NCBI GenBank assembly: GCA_949751835.1 | Contig: CATKHK010000112.1 | Span: 1-64,000 of the forward strand | Reading direction: 5' to 3' | From: Blepharisma japonicum | Lineage: Eukaryota > Ciliophora > Heterotrichea > Heterotrichida > Blepharismidae | Length of the DNA stretch: 64,000 bases | Shown here: positions 23,401 to 33,974 of the stretch, piece after piece | Position numbering within the stretch: position 1 is the first letter of the stretch | Layout: each line of letters begins with the position of its first letter | Notes under the pieces: generated by a model | The model's input: the letters and a program-made list of their open reading frames with translations, nothing else | Databases searched by the model: none | What the model was told of the DNA's origin: nothing | Program-made: the position numbers and the translations under genes

Positions 23401-23932
23401 CAACCAATAAATAGCTAAAGCTTTTAGAGTAATTTTCAATTTCAGCCTTTGTTGACTCTTCAATTTTTTCACTTATCACAAGTCCTTTTTGCCATCCAAA
23501 GTATCGAAGGACAGCTAAAAAAGCTCGGAGTTTTTCAGAAGATGACGGAATAACTGAAAAAGTTAATTCATCAAAATAGTTAAGTTTATTTTCTAGAATC
23601 AAGTGAGGAACTTTCCATTCCTTGCATATTTCTGAAATAAAAAACTGAGTTTCTATAAGATCTGTTAAGTCTAAAGCAAGCAGAGCATTATTATAAAGCA
23701 TAATGCAATCCACTAATTCTGAATATTCGCAGTTATGAACTTCTAGAGCAGAGTTGATATCTGCTGATAAATTCAAGAATATATTTGAGCTTAAAAATGG
23801 ACTTTGCTTTTGATATATCACAATGACTTCTAGAGAATAGCAAAAGGACAGCAGATAAGCAAAGAAAAAAAGTTTCCATCAAAAACAAAGATTATAGCTC
23901 AAATCTGTTCTCAAACTTTTAATATAAAGCAT
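20471..23932 (-). CDS. Double-VFT polytopic receptor R2
   Basis: ATG at 23932, TAA at 20471: 1153 residues. The N-terminal signal region is WWKLFFFAYLLSFCYSLEVI, where the first of the two Trp is TGA. The first binding-protein module contains LDLTDLIETQFFISEICKEW and RYFGWQKGLVI, and closes with NITFPGDTQETP. The second contains SIEAGSTNPTGTP, GWEKCAILYQNDTWG and FYGCTGKVLIEKGTNDRIM. It is clearly closest to R3: the lipid-facing segments and the loop RSGDLILLTAATELLSFSG are almost shared. The tail ends SAQNIEDNAP. Its stop lies 222 bases from the kinesin start. A TATA-like AATATATAAAATGTCTA (coding strand) lies about 16-32 bases upstream of the ATG. Confidence 0.9.
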
Positions 23933-24485
23933 TTTTATTAAAAGTGATAGACATTTTATATATTCAAAAGGAACGAATTAAAAAAAACTGTAATCAAAGC
24001 GAATTTATTTTTTTAATCCATAGAAAATCTAAACTTATTTTATTTTAATATATTTACTTTATCCACACAAAATATTAAGATATATTAATATTTTCCCTAA
24101 ATTTCAAATTTTTGAGACAGTGATTTCATCGGTATTTCAGTGAAGCTAGTTATTCTATTTACTTTTCGAAATAAATTATTAACTTTAAATGAAGAGTTTT
24201 AATAATTTAGCGCTATATTAACATTAAAAAAGTCTGATATACCTATCCTGTGTTTGGCTTGAAGATTCTTGATTAAATGTTATGCAAAATTGATTTGAAT
24301 CAAATATTCTTATTGAATTTTTTGGAAAAACCCTGCCTTGTATGTATATTTTTTAAATTAGAAACATTCTTGGACCATTTAAGATATGAATTATATTATT
24401 ATCATAGTAATAAAAAATCCTAATAAATTAATATGTTTCTATCAGAATAAGCAAAAAAGCTATCATTTCAACTTATATAAAATGT
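23933..24485. other. Spacer upstream of R2
   Basis: AT-rich. The first 40 bases beyond the R2 start are shared with the R3 upstream region (23948-23964 versus 28431-28447). Otherwise no gene or relic is recognised. Confidence 0.35.
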
Positions 24486-24814
24486 GATTCTCATATAGAG
24501 ACTTAGTAAAGTAGTGAATCAAGTTGGAGTCCTAGCATTCATCCCCGATTTAAAAGATTTTGCTGATCCTGCCATCCTAAAGCTTTCAACTTTACATTGA
24601 CACGCTCCGAATAAGCTTGGAAAGATTTTCAAATTTTCCACCTATTGAATTCTTTCCGGGCTTGGTTATTTTAGTCGAGAACATTGATCTTGGTTCCAGT
24701 TATTTTTAAATCTTCTCTGGTGTAGCCAGCAAAGGGCTTAATTTTTATAAATGTCCAAATTCGAACGCAATTTGCTAACTGTTTCAACATGTATCCTGTA
24801 TTGGGACCTGTCAT
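24486..24814 (-). pseudogene. 5' fragment of the kinesin gene (fossil copy)
   Basis: Aligns base by base with about 19884-20248 of the kinesin gene. It starts at a CAT (ATG) corresponding to the kinesin initiator at 24814. It includes recognisable TTGGTTCCTGTTATTTTTAA- and GAAATAGCCTGCGTTAGGCT-like blocks and passes the region coding the P-loop. Small deletions and stops make it non-functional, and nothing of the rest of the motor or coil follows. It sits between R2 and R3, about 140 bases from the R3 stop. The true kinesin start is similarly close (222 bases) to the R2 stop, so it was carried along in the duplication that made R2/R3. Confidence 0.85.
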
Positions 24815-24952
24815 TTAGATCTAATTTTAAAATAACTAGCTATTTAATTTAATTAAGAACATACTTATACCATAACATTATTTTAAAACGAGAATTTCCT
24901 ATTTCTATCTTCTCTATTATTAGTAAATTAATAGGAATAAGCTATATATAAA

Positions 24953-27900
24953 TTAAGAATTATGGCTTTCAATTTTTTGAGCTGAGGATTTTGATAGACT
25001 ACTTGGAGTAATTTTTGTTAAGGCTTGCTTTGAGTGTTTGCCAAAAGTAAAAGCAAATTTAAATAAAGTTGACGTATCATGACCTTTTTTGCGGAACAAC
25101 AGACTTGGATACTTTTTACGCTGGATATAAATTCCTATTAGAGCAATGATTATAAGCCCAAGTATAAAAATAAAGGTCAAAATTAGTGTATTACCTCCAA
25201 CATATTGAGTTATTATTGATAGTAAAGCCAGCCAGATCACTCCAATTAAAACTAAAGCTTGCCATCAGCTGAATCTTGGATAATTATACGGTTTGAATTT
25301 AAAAAGGAAAATAATATACAAAGCCATCACTAATACAAAGAGTGCTCCATGAAGAGTGCTTTGTGCTCTCTTCACTGTTTTGTTCATCACAATTAAAGTT
25401 ATTTGAACAATTGTTTTCACCATCAAAAAGAGCGGAACTGCTTTTACGTGCAAAAGAGGCTGCAGTTCCTGCCAAAGGGGTCGGCAGAATACTGCAAGAG
25501 GCTCATAAGCTATTAATGCAAATATAGATAAAATTGCATAAATCAAATGTTCACCTGTCCAGCAAAAATAGTAACAGTCTTGGGCGAGAAAACTATCAGT
25601 AAAATTGTCTCCAATTGATTGATCACATAGGAATATATCTAGGCAAATTGAAATGAAGGGAATAAAGCAGAGATTCCCTAAGACAGGCATAAGATAATCA
25701 GCAAGAATATCCAAATATCTAAACATAGAAATCGACTGAAATTTTTCATCAAGCCGTAAAAGTACCACCATACAAAGGATTACCCACAATGTAATTGATC
25801 CGAATACAATATCAACAATAATTCAAAATACCCCATTCTTTAGCTTCAAAATGCTATCTAGATTTAAAGAAAAGGCGAAGCTTACTTCCGCCAAGGTAGA
25901 GTTAATAGGGGAGAAATCAGGACCCATTGAACAAAATTGGAAAAATTCAATGACAATTGTTGCTCCTACAATAAAATCTTGCATTGAAATTTCTTCTTTT
26001 TCTGTTAATTGCTCAATAGAGATTTTTCACCATCGTTTTCATATATAAATAGTAATGAGAAGAGAAATCAGTGCGACTCCGAAGCAAATTCCAAAAACCA
26101 AAGCCCTTCCTTTTTCGAAAGTCTGTATTGATTTATCTGGGAAAGGGCATTTATAATTAGTGTCTCTTAGATCAGATGGCTTCATTGTTGGCCCACCTGG
26201 ATAAACCAAAGGCTTCGTAATTTCTATAAGTTGAGTGCTATAAGGCTTAAACAGTCCCATATAAAATGTTGTTATATTTCCATCATTAGTCGGACTGTTG
26301 ACTTCTATATTAAGGGACTCCATAATTCTATCATTACTGGTTTTTTCAATAAGAACTTTTCCAGTGCATCCATAAAATTGCTGATTTCTCATAATTTTTT
26401 GCAGTTTATCTGGGTCTGTATAATCCAGTCCTCTATCAATCATATAATCTAGCGCGTGCGCAATTAAATATATTGCATCAAAATAATAGCAGCTATAAGG
26501 GCTTATTTGGTTATCATAATTCTTTGCTATATGTGATTTAACTATTGAGGCAACTGGCTCAACTCAGCTCCGTCCATATATTGCTAGAAAAGGAATAGCG
26601 ATTTCTAGTAATTTATATTTATAAGCATTATCATATCCGGAAAATGAAAGCAACTCATTAGCTGCTGTTAAAAGTATAAGGTCTCCTGATCTTAGTCCTA
26701 AGTCATAAAATTCCTCAAGTACATAATAAGCAGATGGCTCAAGTACAATGAAAACTAGAAACCTTGCCTGAGAATTAATAATTTCTTGGAGTATATATGA
26801 ATACTTTTTCATTCCAGCTCTATCGAGACTTGGAGGAATAGCTCTGCTGCTTTCTGGGTTTATTATTGCTAAATCATGACTATAGGTGCTCTGATTAAAA
26901 TAATAATATCCTGATTTTCCCCAAGTATCATTTTGATATAAAATAGCGCATTTATCCCATCCCAAAGCTTTTATAAATATAGGAATTAAGGTGAATGTAT
27001 AAGCATTTGAAACTGAAACCCTCATGTACATTGGAAAATTTGCTGTTGAGCTTAAACTAACATCACCATTTGAACCACTCACTATAGGAAAGGTTAAGTT
27101 GAGCTGTTTAAAAGATTTCATTGACCCTATAGCCATGCCTGATCCTGCAGCTGCCACATGAGCAACCCCGAACTTTCCATAATCTTTTAAGTAGCAAGCA
27201 TTTGCAAATGTAGCATTATAAATTGTCGCTCCACAGTCAAAATTGAATAACTCAAGTTGGAAATTGTCGAGCAAGCCTAGACTACCTTCATTAATTATAT
27301 CACAGGCTGAATATGAACCATAACCTCCAATTTTACCTACATAAACAGGTGGGCCAGTAGGATTTGTAGAGCCAGCTTCAATGCTTATATGCAAAGTTTT
27401 TTTGACTGATTTTGGAGTTTCTTTGGTGTTGCCTGGAAAAGTTATATTGCTTAATAAAAATAATTCTTGATTAATGATCTCTCCAACTATTACCCTTTCT
27501 CCATCCTGGATATTTACTACTGAGAAATTGAAATTTGTGCTCAGTAGGGAATTTAGCTGATAAAGCATTTCTTGTTTACTTTCCGTTTTAACATGATCAA
27601 GCAAATAAAAAATAACGCTTTCTATTGCTGAATTAATATATTCATTTTCCGAAATTGAAAACTCTTGGCCTTTGACTGTTATAATCAATGCACCATCTAC
27701 TATGCACTGATACCCGCTATTTTGGTCCAAAACAATTCCATTTCCTTCAATTAAAAGTTTATTGTCAATCAATTCTAATTGCAATTTATATGACTCAGTC
27801 GAGTTCATGAAAACATAATACATAGTTGTGCCTAGAGGGGTAATAATTCTATTCACTAATTCTTCAATACTTGACCCAGACTCAATTGTCAAATAGTCGA

Positions 27901-28414
27901 AGCCTTCAGAGTATTTTTCAAATTCAGCCTTTGATGACTGCTCAATTTCTTCATCTACCACAAGTCCCTTTTGCCATCCAAAATACTGAAGGACAGCCAA
28001 AAAAGCGTTGATTTTGTCAGAAGATGACGGAATAATTGAAAAAGTTAACTCATCAAAATAGTTGAGTTTATTTTCTAGAACCAGATGAGGAATTTTCCAT
28101 TCTTTGCAGAATTGAGAAATAAAAAACTGAGTTTCTATAAGATTTGTTAAGTCTAAAACAAGCTGAGCATTTTTGTAAAGCGTCATGCAATTATCTGACT
28201 CTGAATATTCACAATAATGCAGATCTAGAAAGGAACTGATATCTGCTGATAAATTCAAGGAGTTATTTGAGCCTAAAAATGAACTACTTTTTTGATATAC
28301 CACAATGGCTTCTAGAGAGTTGAAAGTAGGTAGCAGATAAATAAAGAGCAATAATTTCCATCAAAAATACTGATTGTAGGTAGTATCTTTCATCAGACCT
28401 TTAATAAAAAACAT
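24953..28414 (-). CDS. Double-VFT polytopic receptor R3
   Basis: ATG at 28414, TAA at 24953: 1153 residues, sister of R2. The signal region reads WWKLLLFIYLLPTFNSLEAI. Both binding modules are complete (LDQNSGYQCIVDGALIITVK in the first; FNFDCGATIYNATFANACY in the second). The linker before the membrane part is YPGGPTMKPSDLRDTNYKCP, differing from the usual YADGSTIKP. The membrane core is conserved, and the tail ends SAQKIESHNS. Identity with R2 extends through much of the gene, indicating a recent duplication that also copied the kinesin 5' end now at 24486-24814. Confidence 0.9.
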
Positions 28415-28918
28415 TAATTAAATAAACTAATAGACATTTTATATATTAAACGTTGAACTGATTGAAAATTGTACGTTATGTTTCGAATGAATTTATAAAG
28501 CAACACCTAAATTAATTTATTTAAATCTTATTACTTTATTTTTGCTCCCTTGCAAAGAAAAAATATTTTAAAATAAAATAATATATTTTATGTGAAATTT
28601 ATAATGCAAGTTCCTAAATAATTGCAGTATAGAAATTAGAGCATATTGCTAACAACCATTTGCAAAAATCCCAATGCAGCCATGCTAGATCAAATTATAT
28701 CTTGTGAATCTCTCATTAGTTTTAGTAGAAAACTAAAGCACTCCATTTAAGAATATTCACATTTCAATACCATGTTTAACTTTGATAGTTTTTTTTTACT
28801 TAGAAAATTTTTGCAAAGAAATCATTTATTTTACCCAATTTTTTAAGAAATCTATATAATTTCTCTTTACACTAAGGTCCTTGGTTGTAATAAATTATGA
28901 TTTTTTTTTCAGATTGCT

Positions 28919-29125
28919 TTATTTTGAGTTCTCTTTTGTAAAGAATTCAAGAATTACTTTTTTGTCTCCCTCAAGTCTGCATAACATCGATTTAATGTTA
29001 TGAACTCTATTAGGTAAGTTGTATGCTTCCCCGATATGTATTTCTCAAGATAAAGTTTCACAAGCAGAGCATTTGAATGCTATACAATCTTTTATTAATC
29101 CTAACTCGATGCATTTCTTCACCAT
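28919..29125 (-). CDS. Small hypothetical protein, 68 aa, with CxxC
   Basis: With TGA as Trp, a frame opens at ATG 29125 and ends at TAA 28919-28921. It reads MVKKCIELGLIKDCIAFKCS, then a second Cys three residues on (C-x2-C), the phrase EIHIGEAYNLPNRVHNIKSM and a basic end. The composition looks protein-like rather than random AT-rich translation, and one internal TGA falls before Glu. I recognise no family. It could be a real small gene, or a fragment of a mobile-element or zinc-binding protein stranded in the R3-R4 spacer. The remainder of 28415-28918 shows no gene. Confidence 0.3.
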
Positions 29126-29144
29126 CATATATATAATTAAAAAT

Positions 29145-29560
29145 AAAAGAGATAACTCCAATTAAATTTAATCTTGTAATAATAGAATCTTGGATAATTG
29201 TGAAATCAGAAAACAAAAATGGCATAAAAGTTAATATTTTAGGCCCATGAAGGGTGGTTATACTCTTTTTAGTGCTTTATTCATAACAATTAGCTATCGG
29301 TTTTAAATCAAATATAATCCGTTGATAAAATTACAGATATAATTTCTAAACACAAGAATTTTTGTCAAAAAGAAGTTTTCAGAATAAAGAAAAATTCAAG
29401 CCATTAAAACGAATATAGAAATAAATATTTACCTTTTCAGCAAAAACATAGACATTCTGGGCCAAATAAAAGAAATAGATATTCAAATACATTGGCATGA
29501 AGCTTCTGTGAAATTATCTTGGGATTCTAATTTTAGATATCAGAACTTTCAAAATATCAT
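29145..29560 (-). pseudogene. Receptor membrane-domain relic
   Basis: The DNA aligns with the R4/R9 segment coding membrane segments 5-8. Matches include AGAATCTTGGATAATT (PRFS region), CTCTTTTTAGTGCTTTATTC (MNKTVKRA region) and TTACCTTTTCAGCAAAAACA (FCWKxEH region). A diverged GAAATTATCTTGGGATT (IGDNFT region) also matches. Order and strand agree with the array; stops and indels are frequent. It is a decayed additional receptor between R3 and R4. Bases 29561-29821 hold nothing recognised. Confidence 0.65.
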
Positions 29561-29821
29561 AAAATTAAATTCTTATACATAAAAATAGCAAATAAGTTCT
29601 TTTTTTCTATCAGTTTTATTAAAGTTTCTTTAATTGTTCCTAGTTGTGACTTTATTACTAATTCAATAAATTTGATTATTTCTTTAATTTTAAAATATCT
29701 ATTTGAGGATAATATATTTTAGAATATATTTCAGCCTATAAAACCAATTTATTTTGCCAAAAAATAAATTTATTAATTATATTAATGGTTTAAAAATGTT
29801 ATATAAATCTAAGCATTATAT

Positions 29822-32800
29822 TTAAGAATTCTTACTTTCAATTTTTCTTGGCGATGATAGTGAAGTCCCACTTGGAATAATTTTTGATAAAGCTAATTTT
29901 GAATGCTTTCCAAAAGAAAAAGCAAATTTAAACAGATTTGTTGTATCTTGACCTTTTTTACGGAACAGCAGACTTGGGTACTTTTTGCGCTGGACATATA
30001 TTCCAACAAGAGCTATGATCATCAACCCGAATATTATAATAGATGTCAAAATAATTGGTTCACCTCCGGCAATTTGAGCAATTATAGAGAGAAAAGCTAG
30101 TCACACAACTCCCATTAAAACTAAAGTTTGCCATCAGCTGAATCTTGGATAATTATAGGGCTTGAATTTTAATAGGAAAATAATATAGGAAATCATCACT
30201 ATTAAAAATAAAGTCCCATGAAGAGTACTTTCAGCTCTTTTCACAGTCTTGTTCATTGCAATTAAAGTTATTTGAACTATTGTTTTGACCATCAAAAAGA
30301 GTGGAACTGCTTTTACATGCAAAAGAGGTTGTAATTCCTGTCAAAGAGGTCTGCAGAATACTGCAAGAGGCTCATAAGCTATTAAAGCGAAGATAGACAA
30401 AATTGCGTAAATTAAATGTTCGTCTTTCCAGCAAAAATAATAGCAGTCTTGAGCAAGAAAGCTATCTGTAAAATTATCTCCAATTGATTGATCACATAAA
30501 AATATATCTAGACAAATTGAAATAAAGGGAATAAAGCACAAATCTCCTAAAATGGGCATAAAATAGTCAGCAAGAGTACCCAAGTAGTTAAATATAAATG
30601 TCTGAGGGAATTTTTCATCGAGACGCAAAAGCACTACCAAGCAAAGAATTACTCATAGTCCTATAGCTCCAAATACAGCGTCTACAACAAACCAAAATAC
30701 TCCTTTCTGTAACTTTAAAACGTTTTCCAAATTCAATGAGAAAGCGTTGCTTATTTCTGCCAAAGTTGAGTTTATAGGTGAGAAATCAGGACCCATTGAA
30801 GAAAATTGGAAAAATTCTATGATAATTGTTGCGCCAACAATAAAATCTTGCAATGAAATTTCTTCTTTTACAGCTAAAGGCTCAATAGAGATTTTTCACC
30901 ATCGTTTTCATATATAAAGCGTAATGTAAAGAGAAACCAAAGCAGCACCAAAGCAAATCCCAAAAACTAAAGCCCTTCCTTTAGCAAACGTTCTTATTGA
31001 TTTATTGGGAAAAGGGCATTCATAATTAGTGTTTCTTAGATCTGATGGCTTTATTGTTGATCCATCTGCATAAACCAAGGGGTTTTGAATACTAATTAGT
31101 TGAGAGCTATAAGGCTTAAACTGCCCCATAACGTATGCAGTTAAGTTTTCATTTTGATTCAGCTTATTTACAGTAATTTCAAGAATTTGCATGATCCTAT
31201 CATTTGACCCTTTTTCAATGCTAACTTCTCCTGTGCACCCATAAAATTGTTGATTTCTCATGACTGCATTCAATTTATCAGGATTAGTATAATCAAGGCC
31301 TCTATTGATCATATAATCTAAAGCATAAGCAATCAAGAAGATAGCATCAAAATAGAAGCAGCTATGAGTATTTACCTGGCCTCCATAGTCAGTCATAATT
31401 TTCGATAATGCTTTCGCCCCTAATTTTCCTACTCAGCTTTGTCCATATAATGTTATAATCGGAACAGCAATTTCGTTTAATTTATATGTATATTCGTTAT
31501 CATACCCTTCAAAATTAATTAGCTCATTGACTGTTGTTAAAACTAGAATATCTCCTTTTCTCATTCCTAAGTCATAAAGCTCTTCAAATATATAATAAGC
31601 AAAAGGCTCTAATACAATTAAAACAAGAAATCTTGCATGGCAGTCAATAATCTCCTGAATTATTTTTGAATTCGCTTTGACTCCTGCTCTATCAAGATTT
31701 GGAGGAATAGCTCTGCTGCTTTCAGGGTTAATTAACGACAGATCATGGCTTTGGATACTTTGGTTGAAATAATAATATCCAGATGCACCCCAGTTATCAT
31801 TCTGATAAAGAATAGCTAATTTTTGCCATCCCATAGCTCTAATAAAAATTGGGATTAATGTATATGCGTGAGTATTTGAAAGCGAAACTCTCATGTACAT
31901 TGGGAAATTCACTTTTGAGCTTAAACTGGCATCTCCATTTGTAGCACTAACTATGGGAAAGGTTAAGTTGAGCTGCTTAAAAGATTCCATTGATCCAATT
32001 GTCATGGATGAGCCAACGGGTCCTATATGAGCAAGTCCGAACTTTCCTTTGTCTTTTGAGTAGCAGGCATTTGCAAAGGTGGAATTATATACAGTCGTCC
32101 CGCAGTCAAAATTGAATAACTCAAGTTGGAAATTGTCTAGGATTTCAGAATTATTTTCGTTAATTATATCACAAGCTGCATATGAACCATATCCACCGAT
32201 TTTACTAATATTTACAGATCCAGAAGATGGATTTGAAGAGCCAGCTTCAATACTTAGCTGCAAAGATTTTTTGACTGATTTTGGAATTTTTTGGGAATTG
32301 CCTGGAAAAGTTATATTTGTGAATAAGAATAATTCTCCATTGATGATTTCTCCTACCACAATTCTTTCTCCATCTTGGATATTTACAAGTGAAAAATTAA
32401 ATTTGTTGCTGAATAGGCTATTTAGCTGAAAGAGCACTTCGGATTTAATTTCGGTTTTAATATTTTTCAGCAAATAGGATATAACGTTTTCTATTGCTGA
32501 GTTAATGTAATCTTCTTTTGATGGGGATAGCTCTTGACCTTTAATGGTAATAATCAATGCACCATCAATTATGCATTGATATCCGCTATTTTGATCAAAA
32601 ATAATTCCATTTCCTTCAATTAAAAGTTTATTATCCATTAGAGCATCTTGCAATTTATATGATTCATTAGAGTTCATGAAAACATAATACATAGTTGCGC
32701 CAAGAGGGGTAATAATCCTATTGACCAATTCTTCGATATTTGAGTCAGATTCAATGTTTAAATAGTTAAAACTTTCAGAATACACGTCAAATTGAGCTTT

Positions 32801-33283
32801 TGGAGACTCTTCAATTTCTTCATTTATCACAATTCCTTTTTGCCATCCAAAATAGCGAAGGACAGCTAAAAAAGCATTTACTTTTTCAGAGAATGATGGT
32901 TCAATTGAAAAGGTTAGCTCATCAAAGGAGTTAAGTTTGTTCTTAAATACTAAATACGGAATTTTCCTTATCTTAGAATATTCTGATATAAAAAACTGAG
33001 TTTCAATGCTATCTGTTAAATCTAAAACAAGTAAAACATTTTCGTAAAAATTAATACAATTTAGAGTTTCAGAATATTCACAAATGTGCCATTCTGCTAG
33101 GGAAATTATGCCTTGAGGCAAATTGAAAGACTCGTTTGAATTCCAAAATAAATTGCTTTTTTGATATACTGCAATAGCTTCCAGGGAATTACAAAAAGAT
33201 AACAAAAAAATCAATAAAGCTAATTTTTGTCAAAAAATTAAATAGTCACACATATTTTTTGCAAAAATTTTAAACCAGCTCAT
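29822..33283 (-). CDS. Double-VFT polytopic receptor R4
   Basis: TAA at 29822. I chose ATG 33283 (MSWFKIFAKNM...) over the downstream in-frame ATG at 33253, because it gives 1153 residues, exactly the length of R1, R2, R3 and R5. The signal region reads LALLIFLLSFCNSLEAI. The first module contains KVNAFLAVLRYFGWQKGIVI and the second SIEAGSSNPSSGS and MGWQKLAILYQNDNWG. The membrane core contains FIPFISICLDIFLCDQ and DCYYFCWKDEH. The tail SGTSLSSPRKIESKNS contains a Ser-Pro pair next to basic residues, a possible phosphorylation site (inference). Confidence 0.9.
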
Positions 33284-33652
33284 TTATCAATAAAATCAAC
33301 TAGGTAGATTTAGGAATTTAATGGATGGCTTAATTTAAAAAAATATTTTACAATATGAATTATTTTTCTTAAAGAGAGCTGAGTCCAAACTAATAAATAC
33401 AATTCAGATTTTTCTGTTTTAAAACGAAAATATAAGCGATTTATTTTTAAATGATATAAATTGATTTTTAAAGCCTTTTATTCTCCTAATAATAATTAAA
33501 TTATGCGTTATCGCACTCAAGGTGCCTTTATTACTTATTTCTCGCACATAATTTGATAAATCTCTTGCAGTATCATCAATAAAGCAGGAAATATATTAAT
33601 AATTCAAGGAAAAACTCAGTATAAGTGCAGCACTGATCCATCTTTAACTCTC
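33284..33652. other. Spacer upstream of R4
   Basis: AT-rich, no gene recognised. It is bounded on the right by the transposase-like segment. Confidence 0.3.
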
Positions 33653-33904
33653 TTAATTATAGCAAAAAATTTTTAATACATGCTTCACAAAATCAACAAT
33701 AACTTCATTGAAAACCTGATGTATCTTATGGCTTAAAAGTATATAATTAAGAATATAAAGTTTTTTCTTTTGATGTCATTGCCACACTAAGCACTTGGAC
33801 ATGCATTTCTGCAATACTTGATCATATATTGCAATTACAAGAAAAAGCTTAAAATCCTTTTGCGGCAAAATTTTAAGAGTAGCATCAATATATCAATGCT
33901 CGAT
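33653..33904 (-). mobile_element. MULE-type transposase fragment (probable)
   Basis: A minus-strand frame (TGA as Trp) runs from about 33904 to TAA 33653-33655. It contains WYIDATLKILPQKDFKLFLV, then an IYD phrase, a Lys-Lys-Leu-Tyr and an Ile-Val-Asp-Phe. In MULE-family transposases the first catalytic Asp lies in (I)DGTFK..P..F.QL..I, followed by K...LY and a later DFE motif. The order and spacing here fit that scheme, although Gly-Thr-Phe has become Ala-Thr-Leu. Only about 84 codons remain, bounded by stops, with no terminal inverted repeats spotted. It is a decayed DNA-transposon core lying between R4 and R5. Confidence 0.45.
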
Positions 33905-33974
33905 TTAGGGCAAACAAAGCGAATTCTTGCCTTATCTATATTAAAAAATTATACCTTAGAAAATTAATTATAAA

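Noticed and set aside
32079-32429. A 116-codon plus-strand open frame
   Set aside because: It lies antisense within R4, which is conserved in eleven paralogues; it is a shadow frame.
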